From: Euborellia annulipes
Taxonomy: Eukaryota > Arthropoda > Insecta > Dermaptera > Anisolabididae
Direction of reading: 5' to 3'
Assembly: GCA_023213315.1 (NCBI GenBank)
Contig: JAKCPI010015030.1
Location: 47,774 to 111,773, forward strand
Length of the DNA stretch: 64,000 nucleotides
The notes under the pieces: generated by a model
What the model was told of the DNA's origin: nothing
The model's database searches: none
The model's input: only the letters and a program-made list of their open reading frames with translations
In this document: positions 21,877 to 33,118 of the stretch, one piece after another
How the letters are laid out: each line of letters begins with the position of its first letter
Position numbering within the stretch: the stretch's first letter is position 1
Program-made: the position numbers and the translations under genes

Positions 21877-23997
21877 GGGGGTACAGTAGTGGCGTCTAAA
21901 CGTACTTTAAAAAACTAGTCTATTATAAGGAATTTTTCAATGCGGTTTTTTTTTTTTTAAATGAATTAAATTCATAGTAGTAGGGGAGCCCAGAGTGCTA
22001 AATGTGTTTTTGCTCGAGCGCTTTGAAGACCTATTGGATCGCGAAGATTATATGCTAATAAACAAAAAGTTTATCTGATGTAAAGTTGTTTAGTGGTGGG
22101 GCTAGCGTGTATAAATTTCTAAAAATGTAAAAAAAAATCGTTACATCGAAATACTCGAGCGCGTCAGTCTTTGATACCGTGTAGTGTCTACCAACTACTG
22201 TTTACAGAGAGATATTATTCTGACGAATAGCTAGGGGGAGTTAGCTGTAATTCGAGGTAGAAATTGGGGAAAAAATGTTTTTTCTCGAGCGTGTCAGAAA
22301 TTCATAAGGGGGGGTTAATTTAACTATAAAAAGTGTCCCATAATAAAGACTGACGATTTGGACGTGTCGAAAAGTTAATATCGATATTTAAACATGTCAA
22401 AAAAAAATCGTGACATCGAAATGCTCGAGCGCGTCAGAATTTTATACAGGGAGGTTCAGCTCGATGTTTTAGTGGTGTAAACTCTTAATCTGACGATTTT
22501 GTAAAGGGATTTTTTTAATCTGACGATTAATCGCTCTTCTGCTGAAAAATTCTCAGTCAACCATCGTCCGAGGGCGGGAAACAGAATTTATTTCATTTAT
22601 AATCATGAAATATTGGTAAGATAATGCAAAATATTTACAGAAAACTCTTCATTATAGAATTTTATTTAAAAAACTAAATGCCTAAAAAAGCCTTAAATAA
22701 ATAATTTAAAAAAAATGAAAACAATTTTTTAGATTATAGACCTATCAATTTTTTTAACAACAATATATTCAAAATGTAATACAATGAATTATAAAAAGAT
22801 TATAACTGACAATCATTGACGCGAAAATTATAAATAAATAAATATATTTATATAGGCGCGCAATTCTGGCCGCCATAGCGAAAGACCCTCAACGGACGAG
22901 AAGTTGTGGCATGACGTCATTGTCGCGGGTGCCCGCGTCCGCCGTCCGCCAACCCAAAGTCTACCTTAAGACGTAGAGGAAGAGTGAGAAAAAGCAAAGG
23001 AAGAGAGGCGTCGAGCGGAAAATTCATTATTCTCAATAGTTGTACATACTACACTCTTGGGATAGTTTTTGATGCTTCGGCTTACGATAATCGGCAGATT
23101 ATGCTATTTCTATAAATTTTAAACTATTTTCTTTGAAATAAAAAAAACTACATTTGCGCTCGAACATTTCAAGGTATCGATTTTTTTTTGCAGATTGGTG
23201 ATTCGCTCAAATTTTTAGGTCACGCTCAAATCGTCAGATTATTGAAGGGATTATGTTTTCTGCATGTAATTAACTTATTTTGTTTAAATCTGACGCGCTC
23301 GAGTTTTTTTGAGGATCGATTTTTTTTTACTAATCTGATCGACTGCCCTAGACGTTCGACACTATATTGAGGGACCATACTTGGTAAAAGTACTTAACAT
23401 AGTACAAAGATTCTCCCCTAATATTAATCTGCCGAGCTCGAGCCACTTACGAAATCCCCTCTTGGGCTCCCCTACTATAGGAGATTATTGGAACATCGAG
23501 CTATAATTTTTTTAATGACTTATAAAAAAATTATCGTAATTAATTTTTTTGTTATCAAGCAAATACAAAATAACAATCTGTCCCAATAATCTTTAATTTT
23601 TTTAAATTTAAAAATGAATTTATTGTTATTATTAATCACATATTAATTAAGAAATTTTTAAAATAAGCTTAGATTTTTTATTTAAAAATCAAATGTCAAA
23701 TTAGTTCAGCGTTCTTGCAATAGATGGCAGGCTAGTCTAACAGCCGATATATTATTAGCCTATATTTATATATTTGTATGCTTTTATAAAAGATACATAA
23801 TATATAATAACATTTACAAAGTATTTATTGTTAAAAGATCAATGAAAATCAACCAAATGCATTAAATATTATTAGCTACCATTCTGACATCTCTTGGCAA
23901 ATTTTTGAATTACTTGATTTTTTGGGCATACTTTTAATGACACACAACGCCCTCTTTTCGGGAAAAACATGCGTAACCACTTCGCTCCCGAACCCCC
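21877..23997 (-). mobile_element. F4 TTAA element carrying F8
   Basis: Reverse orientation, with TTAA at 21873-21876 and 23998-24001. Its halves, 21877-21977 and 23478-23997, match the F4 at 48188-48813. The right end reads CGCTCCCGAACCCCC. The 1.5-kb F8 is inserted where intact F4 reads TTCATATGAGATTATTGG. Confidence 0.85.
21978..23477. mobile_element. F8, 1.5-kb TIR element with mirrored subterminal motifs
   Basis: The termini are TAGTAGGGGAGCCCA and its reverse complement, with a 3-bp TAG flank on each side (21975-21977, 23478-23480). The motif CTCGAGCGCGTCAG or close variants occurs near 22013, 22154, 22284 and 22423 on the + strand. Its reverse form occurs near 23290 and 23428, so the sites point inward from each end, as transposase-binding arrays do. 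The middle has a GC-rich stretch (about 22855-22990) with TGACGTCA. No transposase frame is found. Confidence 0.75.
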
Positions 23998-24218
23998 TTA
24001 AAGTTTCAAATTAGAATTTACCGCCACGCGGTAAAATGAAATGATAGGAAAAAAATAAATAAATGAAATCTTTAGCTGAAAAATCATTCTTTCTAACCGT
24101 TTCACCATAATTATACCTCTTAAGACAGAGGAGTTATTCAAGCCGCTAAACTTTTTCGTGCATGCCTCCCTACCCGGCCACTATACAAACATGCGTTGTA
24201 AGACGTTGTCACGTCAAA

Positions 24219-24565
24219 AAGCAAATAGCCAACAAAATGAATGGGGCTCTTGAGCAGTTGCCTCTGAAGCAGTTTTTTTTTTTTCAATATCGAAATGCAA
24301 ATGAATTGCGTTGACAGATATTTATATCTTTTTCATTAATCAAAATAACGTAACTACATATTAATTCATTTTGTTTCTCTGGTAAAATGATATTTTTTTT
24401 AAACTTTTTTTTCTCGATATTTTAGTGAGTGATTTTTAAAACTCTGAATGCGAATATTTTAATATTAATATTTCCACGAAGGAAAAAAAAATACTGTTTC
24501 TATCGATTTTATACAAGAGGAGATTATATTTAATTACCAAAATCGCTTTAATATTTTCCCCTTTT
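24219..24565. other. unassigned spacer
   Basis: AT-rich with poly-T runs. Nothing recognised. Confidence 0.4.
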
Positions 24566-25235
24566 TACTTTCTCTTACCTATGTATATATGTAATATATA
24601 TATATAGAGAGAAAGTATTGGATTCATGTCAAAAATTCGATGTCGAGATTTTGATGGATCTTCACGTTTTGAGGTCCCCTGAATCCAAAAAAGTGGTTTT
24701 CGCGACATGGTCTGTCTGTGGGTGAGTGGGTGGGTGGGAGTGCCCGTGTTCAATTTTAAGCATGAAGGAATTGAGCTATGAGGTTGAAATTTTATATTTA
24801 AGTTAAACACCCCCGGGACCGGAAAAATAAGCTTTTAATCAAAATCGGCCAAAGAGTACTAGTACTTTACTGATGTACTTTTTCAGTTTTTTTCGATTTT
24901 CTCAAAATTTGCTCCAACGATTTTTTTTAAAATTCAAAAATCAATTATTTTTTTAGATTCTCTATAAAATGTATATTCTCATTTTGTGATTGAAATCTTC
25001 TGAAGACCACTTTACTCTTGTACTCCATAGAAAAGATAGGAGAAATGGTTGCCATGGTATCAAAATATAAATATTTTCCCATACTTATAAATTTTACATC
25101 TTGAATTCAATTGTACCCTACTGTCGGAAACTAAATATATGTCGACACAAAAAATCTGGTGTGACAAGCACAGAACACAACTTTCGATTACCGAAGGTAA
25201 GAGAAAGTTGTGTGCTGTGCGCCAGTCACACCAGA
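24566..25235 (-). mobile_element. F1 copy, full length
   Basis: Both hairpins are intact. The core is GTGGGTGAGTGGGTGGGTGG instead of a TG run, a variant shared with the copy at 58672. That suggests a common source copy for the two. Confidence 0.88.
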
Positions 25236-25471
25236 TTTTTTATTTCAAGATTATTCACAATCCACATGACGTGGATGGCGACCACGAGTTGCCCGAGCAA
25301 GATCAGCAAGTTCTGCTCTATGTCTTTCACTCGCTTCCTTCTATATTTTTAACTGGCATCAAAAACACATGATAGGGGGAGGGGGGGGGGAATGAAGGGA
25401 AAAAATTAGATCCGCCTATCCCGCACCGCGGGAATAAGATGAGGAAAGAAGAACGATTATAATTTTTAAAA
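25236..25471. other. short GC-balanced stretch, possible exon or unknown repeat
   Basis: Between 25257 and 25335 the base composition changes sharply (GACGTGGATGGCGACCACGA) and both strands remain open. The + frame has DGDHELPEQDQQVLLYVFH. I recognise no family and see no convincing pair of splice sites. Downstream lies a G-run (about 25376-25390). Confidence 0.3.
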
Positions 25472-25945
25472 ATATGGAGAATGACTTCCCCGAGAATTTC
25501 TAGTATATTCTTTTGGAATTACCTCTGGGTGTGTCATTTGTTTATATTTACATGTTTTTTAATAACACCTGTATGATTTTGTTTTGATTTTTCTTTCCAA
25601 AATTAACGAAAAATGTCTTTTTCTTTTGTGATTATTTCAAAAACTATTGAGTTTTCGGAAAAATATCAAAGAATAAAAACTTTTTAAAATTGAGTATTTT
25701 ATCATGATATAACAAAGAAATTGAAAATTTCGAAATTTCTAAAAAAGCTTATTAGGTAAAGTACTACTTCCAAGTGACGAATTTAATCCAAAAGTTGTTA
25801 GAAATCTACAATTTTAGTGTAAGGAGCATATACCAAATTTCATCGATCTAGCTGCTTTGGTTTTTAAGCAATCGTGTTCACACACACACCCAGACGTAAT
25901 TCCAAAAGAATATACGAGAAAGTCTCGGGGAAGTCACTCCCGATT
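25472..25945. mobile_element. F2 copy with matching ends
   Basis: The left end ATATGGAGAATGACTTCCCC and the right end GGGGAAGTCACTCCCGAT are inverted repeats that extend through GTATATTCTTTTGGAATTAC and CCCAGA on both sides, about 55 bp. The interior keeps only one arm (AGTAGTACTTTACC reversed, ACCAAATTTCATCGATC). This copy shows the genuine F2 terminus. The copies at 12.9 and 54.7 kb have a different left end. Confidence 0.78.
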
Positions 25946-26272
25946 TATTAACATAAGGGATGATGAAGTGCCAAAAAAAAAACTAAAATGTGAGTGAGGC
26001 TTTTAAAATGTAGTTCTATCTATCAGTTAATAATAAAATTTATAGTCCTTGGTTATCGTAAGAAGTTATTAAAACGAGAGAGGAATCGGCCCGCAGGGAG
26101 AAATAAAAATGATTTCTCAACTTCCCCCATGGAGAAAATCTTTTGTGTGTCAGCGATAATATTTAAGACGTTTGTCACATGAAGGGGATTTATACTTAAA
26201 GCCGAACCCACACAGATACAGAGAAGACATTTCGGTGCTGACAGTTTTAAATAAACAGACCACAATTAAAAA
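25946..26272. other. unassigned spacer
   Basis: A short frame on each strand (25994-26182 and 26053-26265) lacks domain evidence. No repeat recognised. Confidence 0.35.
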
Positions 26273-26550
26273 TCTGGTGTGACTGGCGCACCGCACACAA
26301 CTTTCTCTTACCTTCAGTTATCGAAAGTTGTGTTCTGTCCTTGCAACACCAGATTTTTATGTCGACATATATTTAGTTTCCGACAGTACGACAGTAAAGT
26401 GGTCTTCAGAAGATTTCAATGGCAAAATGAGAATATACATTTTAAAGAGCTAAAAAATAATTGATTTTTGAATAAAAAAAAAAATCGTTGGAGCGAATCT
26501 GAAGAAAATCGAAAAAACTGAAAAAGTACATCAGGAAAGTACTAGTACTT
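26273..26550 (+). mobile_element. F1 copy, 3'-truncated
   Basis: Hairpin A is complete and the body has an internal deletion: CGACAGTACGACAGTAAAGT joins the promoter-distal and AGTAAAGTGG parts. It stops at AGTACTAGTAC, just before the A+T spacer. Confidence 0.8.
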
Positions 26551-26737
26551 TTTTTTTAATTTTATTATAAGGACATCGGCGAAAAATAAATACTTTTGCG
26601 TATTATCTGTTTATTTGTAATTCCAATGATGCTTATTTGCGTTCGGAGCGAATTGTTGCCTTTAACGCTCAGATTCAAATAGATTTTGAGAGTCAGATAT
26701 GTGCATATGACTCTCAAAAACGGTCGTTTCTAACAGT
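26551..26737. other. unassigned, with an 11-bp-stem hairpin
   Basis: TTTGAGAGTCA and TGACTCTCAAA (about 26685-26718) form a hairpin around a 12-base loop. The rest is unassigned. Confidence 0.45.
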
Positions 26738-27188
26738 AAATATCTATATATATATATCTATATATATAATTCACTAATGTCCGCCTGTCTGTCTGTCTGT
26801 CCGTCCGTCTGTCTGTCACGCTCTATTTAAGTAACTTCCCGTTGGAATTTTGAAATGAAATTTTTTATGCATAAAGAGGACCTTCTCGGGATTACAGGAA
26901 AATTATTTTCATCCCGAAATTCCCATAACTTTTTGAGTTATTAATTTTTAAAGTTACGATTTCTCCCATAGGAAATGTATAGAGAAATATTTATGTATTC
27001 TTTTCATTTGTATATTCCATGAATGTAAACAAATCCTCAAGCAGGCACTGGAATGGAATAATAATTTTCTTTCCTTAATTAAGAAGAAAAGGCGAGGGTC
27101 CGCCGCAGGCGGGCCCGAGCCAGCTCACGGGGGGTCGAGCGGCTCGGTGAAGCCCCCCGGCTAGGCGCGAAGGCCGCCAAAGGCGGCT
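26738..27188 (+). mobile_element. F3 repeat, most complete copy
   Basis: The order is: an AT run; TTCACTAATGTCCGCC; GTCTGTCTGTCCGTCCGTC; CAACTT-type CTTCCCGTTGGAATTTTG; ATAACTTTTTGAGTTATTA; GAAATGTATAGAGAAATATT; CAAGCAGGCACTGG; GAAGAAAAGGCGAGG; then a GC-rich tail with small hairpins (CCGCCGCAGGCGG, GCCGCCAAAGGCGGC). No open frame. The abrupt change from AT-rich body to GC-rich tail is striking. I do not know the class. Confidence 0.8.
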
Positions 27189-27874
27189 AGTTCTAATAAA
27201 ACTATTTAGGGGCTTAAAAGTCCCTAAATTGAAATTTTATTTTTGGACTTTTGGCCACGTTTTCGGAATTTGGAACCACTGTGCATCGTAGAGGAAGTTA
27301 GAGAGTATTAAGGCCCTGACCAACCGTATGGGAACCTACTCAAGTGTTAAGTTGAGCTCGCAAGACAAAACCGCAGGTATCTAGCCCGCCAAAGGCGTTC
27401 TGAAAGTACAAAAAATAAAAATAAAATCTTTAATTTACTAGATCCATAAATTTTTGTGTTTAAGATGCCCAAAAAGAAGAGAATGTGGTGCGAAATTGCA
27501 TGGTATATTTATAAATCACAGGGGTGGGAGGGGGGGGGGGGGGCGGGGCGGAGTCACAAATAGGCTTTTAGGCATTTCGCTTTTCTCTCCCCTCTCCCCT
27601 CTTCATTCTATATGCCATTTGACCCTCTCTGGCGAGAGATTCGTTCGTTTTAGTTCTCCCCCTTTTCCCTTGTCGCACACCCCCCTCTTATCCTTTTCGA
27701 CATCGTTTCATTATTAGATCAGCCAAACTCAAGGTCCGCGATAAATTTCCTAGCCCTTTTCAGATTTGATTTTACTTTAAGCCCCAATGTCACCTCGCCA
27801 AGGGTCAAAGTTAAATAATCATATTAAAGCGTTTTAATCAATTTTGATTTATAAAATAAACAAACAAAAAAAAA
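27189..27874. other. unassigned, with a G-rich run
   Basis: A G-run near 27526-27547 (GGGAGG then a long G stretch, GCGGGGCGG) could form a quadruplex. The following pyrimidine-rich stretch (about 27575-27700) produces the apparent frame at 27454-27717. No gene supported. Confidence 0.45.
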
Positions 27875-28512
27875 TCTGGTGTGATTGTCTGCACAGTGCT
27901 CAACTTTCTCTTGCCTTCGATAATTGAAATCGTCCGATGCCTGGGACCCAAATCCTCGACCCTTGGTATACATGGCAGGCGCGCTACCAGGGCGTTTATA
28001 AGTATGGGAAAATATTTATATTTTGTTACCATGGCAACCATTTCTCCTATCCTTCCCTATGAAATACAAGAGTAAAGTGGTCTTCAGAAGATTTCAATCA
28101 CAAAATGAGAATATTCATTTTAAAGAGCATCTAAAAAATAATTGATTTTTAAATTAATCAAAATTATTGGAACGAATTTTGAGAAAATCGAAAAAAACTG
28201 AAAAAGTACATGAGTAAAGTACTAGTACTTTTTGGCCGACTTTGATTAAAAGCTTATTTTCACGCCCTAGGGGGGGGGGGTGACTAACTTTAGTATAAAA
28301 TTTCAACATCCTAGCTTTTTCCGTTCTTGAGTTATTTTGTTCACAGATAGACAGACAGACAGACCATGTCGCGAAAACCACTTTTTTGGATTCAGGGGAC
28401 CTCAAAACGTGTATATCCATCAAAATCTCGACATCGAATTTTTAACATGAATCCTATACTTTCTCTCTCTATATATATATATATTACATATATACATAGG
28501 TAAGAGAAAGTA
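27875..28512 (+). mobile_element. F1 copy containing a SINE fragment
   Basis: The first arm of hairpin A (TCTGGTGTGATTGTCTGC) is present. The second arm and adjoining body are replaced by a SINE piece at about 27928-27993, after which F1 resumes at TTTATAAGTATGGG. Hairpin B closes at 28512. The core run is short (ACAGATAGACAGACAGACAG). Confidence 0.82.
27928..27993 (-). mobile_element. SINE tRNA-head fragment (6)
   Basis: On the - strand it reads CCTGGTAGCGCGCCTGCCAT, GTATACCAAGGGTCGAGGAT and TTGGGTCCCAGGCATCGGA. This is a diverged tRNA-like head without body or tail, fused into F1 near the point used by other SINEs. Confidence 0.6.
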
Positions 28513-28841
28513 AAAAATATATTTTGTATTTATTCAGAAATAATAAATAATAGTTAGTATGGGAAAGTAAAATGGCATTGTAATTTCCTCTAAACAAAAA
28601 TGAAGTTTTTATATCACTCATGGACAAATGATGAGTCGCCCATTTTAACAAATTACAAAAGTTAAACAATAAATGTTTTTGTTGTTCTAACAAAAAGAAA
28701 AGAGATTTTTTTAAACAGTAATGCTAGTTTGTTAATTGAAGGGTAGGGAAAAAAAAAAGTTTAGGGAATTTTATAACTGAAAGAAAACGTGACTGTGCTT
28801 TCAACTTTTAATGCTCTCTACACCATTGCTAATGTAGTAAT
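28513..28841. other. unassigned spacer
   Basis: AT-rich. No feature recognised. Confidence 0.4.
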
Positions 28842-29840
28842 AGCGAGAGGAGGTATTGCATTCTAGTCAAAAATTCAATGACGAAATTTTGACGGAAATA
28901 CACGTTATGAGCTCAAAAAAGGGCATCTCTGTAAACAAAATATCTCAAGAACGAAAGGAGTTAGGAGATTGAAATTTTATATTTAATTAGTCGCAAATAC
29001 AAAAAAACAATATGCCACAATAATATTTAATTTTTTTTTTAAATTTAAAAATGAATTTATTGTTATTATTAATCACATATTAATTAAGAAATTTTTAAAA
29101 TAAGCTTAGATGATCTATTTAAAAATCAACTGTCAAATTAGTTCAGCATTCTTGCAATAGATGGCAGGCTAGTCTAACAGACGATCCCCTTTTAGCCTAT
29201 ATCTGGCCTATATTTATATATTTGTATGCTTTTATAAAAGATACATAATATATAATAACATTTTTAAAGTATTTATTGTTAAAAGATCAATGAAAATCAA
29301 CCAAATGCATTAAATATTATTAGCTACCATGCTGACATCTCTTGGCAAATTTTCGAATTACTTGATTTGTTGGGCATACTTTTAATGACACACTACGCCA
29401 TCTTAGCGGGAAAAACATGAGTAACACCTTCGCTCCTGAGGCCCCTTAATTTAGGTACTCCCTGGGACGTACAATGAAGCTTTTGATCAAAATCAGCCGA
29501 AACTTTACTGATGTAGTTTTTCAGTTTTTTTTCGATTTTCTCAAAATTTGCTTTCACGGTTTTAATTTAAATTTAAAAATCAATTATTTTTTAGATACTA
29601 TTTAAAATGTATATTCTCATTTTGCTATTGAATTCTTCTGAAGATAGGAGAAATGGTTGCCATGGTAACAATATAAAAATATTTCCCCATGTTTATAAAT
29701 TTTACATCTTGAATTCTAATATATCGGCCGAAACTAAATATATGTCGACACAAAAAATGTGGTGTGACAAGCACAGAACACAACTTTCGATTACCGAAAG
29801 TAAAAGAAAGCTGTGTGCTGTGTGCGACAGTCACACCAGA
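28842..29840 (-). mobile_element. F1 copy interrupted by F4
   Basis: A diverged left part (GTATTGCATTCTAGTCAAAA, no proper hairpin B and no TG core) runs to ATTTTATATTTAATTAG. F4 follows (28987-29445), then F1 continues TTAATTTAGGTACTCCCTGG to a complete hairpin A at 29840. The missing core and weak left end mark an older copy. Confidence 0.75.
28987..29445 (-). mobile_element. F4 copy, truncated at one end
   Basis: It begins within the AAGCAAATACAAAA segment, so the left terminus and about 150 bp are lost. The right terminus is CGCTCCTGAGGCCCC followed by TTAA. The central block TAGATGGCAGGCTAGTCTAA is well conserved with the other F4 copies. Confidence 0.78.
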
Positions 29841-30519
29841 TTTTTATATAATGAACTAGTCGCAAAGCCCACTTTCGACTGGTCATACAGCACACAAAAT
29901 TCTCTTACCTTTGGTATTATTTAGCATCTCCACTTAGAATATATTGCATCTATCATATAGACTTAATCTAATCTAATTATATTTAATTCCCCGGCTTTCC
30001 TTTAATCACTGCTACTCCAATCTAGGAGTTTTTTTTTTTCGCAGTCTCTCAATGTCATATACACTTGAGTATTTAGAATGTGTGCTGCCTGAAGGCGATA
30101 AGCTTACTTAAAGTGTTATCAAAGAATGTGTCAAAAGCTGAATGACAAAAATAATACTTCACTCAGTCTATTGAGGTTTCTACAGTAGTTGGAATTATTC
30201 TAGGCTAGCAGTTGAATGAACGTAGGCCTCTTGACGACACAAACAAAAGTAAGTTTGTTTACCAAATATTTAAGTCAATTTGTAATAGAGTGTGATAAAA
30301 AAAAGGAGGGGGAATATAACTAATTTAATTTAAATACCGCGTTCTTCACTTCTCCTAAACTAGCAATCTTACCCGACTGATAGCAAATCATCGATAAAGA
30401 AAACAAGAACAGGCTTAATCTTCGAGTTAAAGATAAATGAGTTTTTCACAGATAATTAGCTATCTGAGATATAAGGGGATTTTTGTGAAATTAATAAAGG
30501 CATAATTTATAATAAAAAA
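29841..30519. other. unassigned, with a decayed hairpin-A piece
   Basis: At about 29868-29925, AGCACACAAAATTCTCTTACC resembles half of hairpin A. The remainder has no recognised feature. Confidence 0.4.
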
Positions 30520-31240
30520 TCTGGTGTGACTGGCGCACAGCACGCAACTTTCTCTTACCTTTGGTAATCGAAAGTTGTGAACTGTGCTTGTCTCACCAGA
30601 TTTTTTGTGTCGACAGGTATTTAGTTCCCGACAGTACGGTACATTCGATTTTCAAGATGTAAAATTTATAAGTATGGCAAAATGTTTATATTTTGTTACC
30701 ATGGCAACCATTTCTCCTATCTTTTCTAAGCAGTACAAGAGTAAAGTGGTCTTCAGAAGATTTCAATCACAAAATGAGAATATACATTTTAAAGAGCAAC
30801 TAAAAAATAGTTGATATATGAATTTAAAAAAAAATCGTTGGAGCAAATTTTGAGAAAATCGAAAAAAACTGAAAAGGTGCATCAGTAAAGTACTAGTACT
30901 CTTTGGTCGATTTTGGTCAAAATCTTCGTGTCAGGTCCCATGGGGGTGCCTAACTTAAATATACAATTTAAACCTCCTAGCTCTTTTCGTTCTTGGGATA
31001 TTTTGTTCACAGACACACACACACACACACAGACACACACACAGACAGACCATGTCGCGAAAACCACTTTTACTTTCTCGTACCCTATATATGAAATATA
31101 TAGAGAGAGAAAGTATTTTGGATTCAGGGGACCTCAAAACGTGAAGATTCATCAAAATCTCGACATCGAATTTTTGACATGAATCCAATACTTTCTCTCT
31201 CTATATATATATTACATATATACATAGGTGAGAGAAAGTA
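30520..31240 (+). mobile_element. F1 copy with a second hairpin B inserted inside
   Basis: Hairpin A, body, CA-rich core and terminal hairpin B (ends 31240) are all present. At 31072-31115 a complete extra hairpin B splits the otherwise invariant ACCACTTTTTTGGATTC stretch. Confidence 0.85.
31072..31115. repeat. solitary F1 hairpin B
   Basis: ACTTTCTCGTACCCTATATA through AGAGAGAGAAAGTA. The host F1 has six T here. The interrupted version has four T before it and TTTT after it. The same hairpin variant (CCCTATATATGAAATATATA) ends the F1 at 43378, a possible source. A terminal palindrome has thus moved without the body. Confidence 0.8.
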
Positions 31241-31362
31241 ATTATTAAAAATTAAAATTAATTATTATTTTTGGGGAATAAGGACGTTTCAATTATCAAG
31301 ACTATGCGCGCCACTCTCTGAATGATACCCTTAGATCAAGTGTTAGGGCCTAATACAATAGG

Positions 31363-31836
31363 CAGGGCCGCAGACAGGGGGGGGCGGCTATTTTCCCGGG
31401 GCCCGGGCCCTTTACGCTCAAATCTTAAAATTTATATTGAAAAAATTCATTTTTTGAAAATTTTTTCTCTGAGAGGGCCCCGGACCCTTTAAACTCAAAA
31501 CAAGATTGATAATATTTTTCACGTCTCAGGATAGCTAAAAAAAAAAAAATTTTCAGTGCCTAGTTTTCAAAAAAATTTCCATATCCTCCAGACCACCCAG
31601 AACTGGCTTGAATAAATTATGGTAACCCTAAGTTTAGAAAATTTTGAAAATTTTTTAAATATCTCTTTTATTTAAATAAACATTGTAAGCTATGTATAAT
31701 GTACTGTTTCAAAAATTGTGTCAAAAACTGTGTAAAAAAATTTTGGCATGAAGGCCACAATAGCCTTTTACATATTAAAAAAAAAAACTTAAATGGTGGG
31801 GGGCCCTGGGGCCCGTCAATTCTGTCTGCGGTCCTG
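31363..31836. mobile_element. F9 hAT-like MITE
   Basis: The ends are CAGGGCCGCAGACAG and, reversed at the right, CAGGACCGCAGACAG. They are flanked by an exact 8-bp duplication ACAATAGG (31355-31362, 31837-31844). The CAG start and 8-bp target are typical of hAT. The subterminal GGGCCC-rich blocks and AT-rich middle have no transposase. Confidence 0.88.
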
Positions 31837-31844
31837 ACAATAGG

Positions 31845-31932
31845 ACTAGATAAACTTAATTTACAATATAGCCTATATCAATAAATAACTTTAAACAGAT
31901 AACAAATAAATAAATATTACAAAAATAATTTT
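31845..31932. other. short AT-rich spacer
   Basis: Nothing recognised between the hAT element and the solitary hairpin. Confidence 0.4.
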
Positions 31933-32026
31933 AAAAAATCTGGTGTGACTGTAGCACAGAACACAACTTTATCTTACCTTTATCGGTAATTGAAAGTTGT
32001 GCTGTGCGCCAGTCACACCAGATTTC
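31933..32026. repeat. solitary F1 hairpin A
   Basis: AAAAAATCTGGTGTGACTG through GCCAGTCACACCAGATTTC with an inner ACAACTTT/AAAGTTGT pair and a TTACCTTTATCGGTAA centre. No F1 body lies on either side. It is either a bare terminus or the footprint of a near-complete internal deletion. Confidence 0.75.
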
Positions 32027-32144
32027 TTTTTTGTTTTTCAATTCTAGCGTAGGTAAACTATTCAGAAAATTCAAAGAGTTGCAATCTTTTTTTTTTTAAT
32101 GCAATTTTATCAGGTAATCCAAGAGGTAATCCCCTTTTTATTAT

Positions 32145-32414
32145 TTTTTTTTTTTAAACATTCACACTTTCTTCTCATTCACACTCACAGTCACACACAC
32201 ATTCACACTGTCTTTTCGGCAACTTAGGCCATATAAGACTTTGACGATAACCGTTATTGATTTAATAATATACATATAGTGAGCCCAGGCATTCTTATTT
32301 AAGCCATTTGGTATCCATTTGGCTTAAATAAAATCATCGGACTGCCTGGGGTCCGAACCCGCGACGTTTGGTATACGAGGTTAGCACGCTAACCTCTACA
32401 CCACGCCCCGAGGC
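32145..32414 (-). mobile_element. tRNA-derived SINE (7)
   Basis: Full length, reversed. Poly-T left end, tRNA-like head at the right with GGTTCGGACCCC on the - strand. An AGGTAATCCC near 32120 and AGGTATTCCC near 32417 may be the target duplication with one change. Confidence 0.88.
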
Positions 32415-33118
32415 CTAGGTATTCCCTTCCCTCCCATAAAATAGTTTTTATAATTAATTATTATACTGGCTGTGAGTATTAGATTAACTATAGTTCCGTG
32501 GAGTGTAGTCAGCCAAGGAAAATGAAAACGAAATTTATTCTGTCGACGTTTCGAGCGCTTGTCGAGCTCTTTCTCGGGATCTGCGCCGGCCACAAAAAAT
32601 AAATTAGATATTTTTTTCTTTTATAATAACTTTTTTCACAGAAATATATAATAAATGATAGTGAACTATCATCTGCAATATTTGACACTTATACTGTAAT
32701 GGTACGTGTACATTGTAGAGTAAAATCTAGCTAGATTTAATTTACTCTAACAAGACAAATCTAATTGTGTGTGTATACTGGAGTAATTTCATCTCTAGCT
32801 AGAGCACCGTAGAGTGGACCTAGAGTCAAGTCTAGCTAGACAACTCTAGGTGTGTATACTATAGACTTTTGCAGTCGTATACCCGTCTACCTATACTCCA
32901 GTTATCTCACATAATTTATATGTATAACTTGCAGCTTACCGACCTTGTAGGTACCTTCCAGTGGCTTAGCTAGGGGGTACAGCCAGGGGACTGAAAGGAT
33001 TTGATAAAAAACAAATCAATTAAATAGAGGCGAGCACTGCACTTATTATGGAAAAACTTATATTGGAAAGGTTCCCACAACCCCTTCCATGCATTCTTAT
33101 TAAAATTTAATACAGTAT

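Larger units (their letters stand above)
21786..24218. mobile_element. F7 element split by F4
   Basis: The right part (24002-24218) matches 34786-35005, from TTCAAATTAGAATTTACCGC to GTAAGACGTTGTCACGTCA. The left flank ends CAGGGGTTTAA, just as the uninterrupted F7 reads CAGGGGTTTAAACTTTCAAA. F4 entered at the TTAA. Only the terminus GACGTGACAACGTC (reversed) is clear, and the left end is not defined. Confidence 0.65.

Noticed and set aside
27454..27717. Glycine/arginine-rich protein
   Set aside because: Results from a G-run followed by a pyrimidine tract. No splice or conservation evidence.
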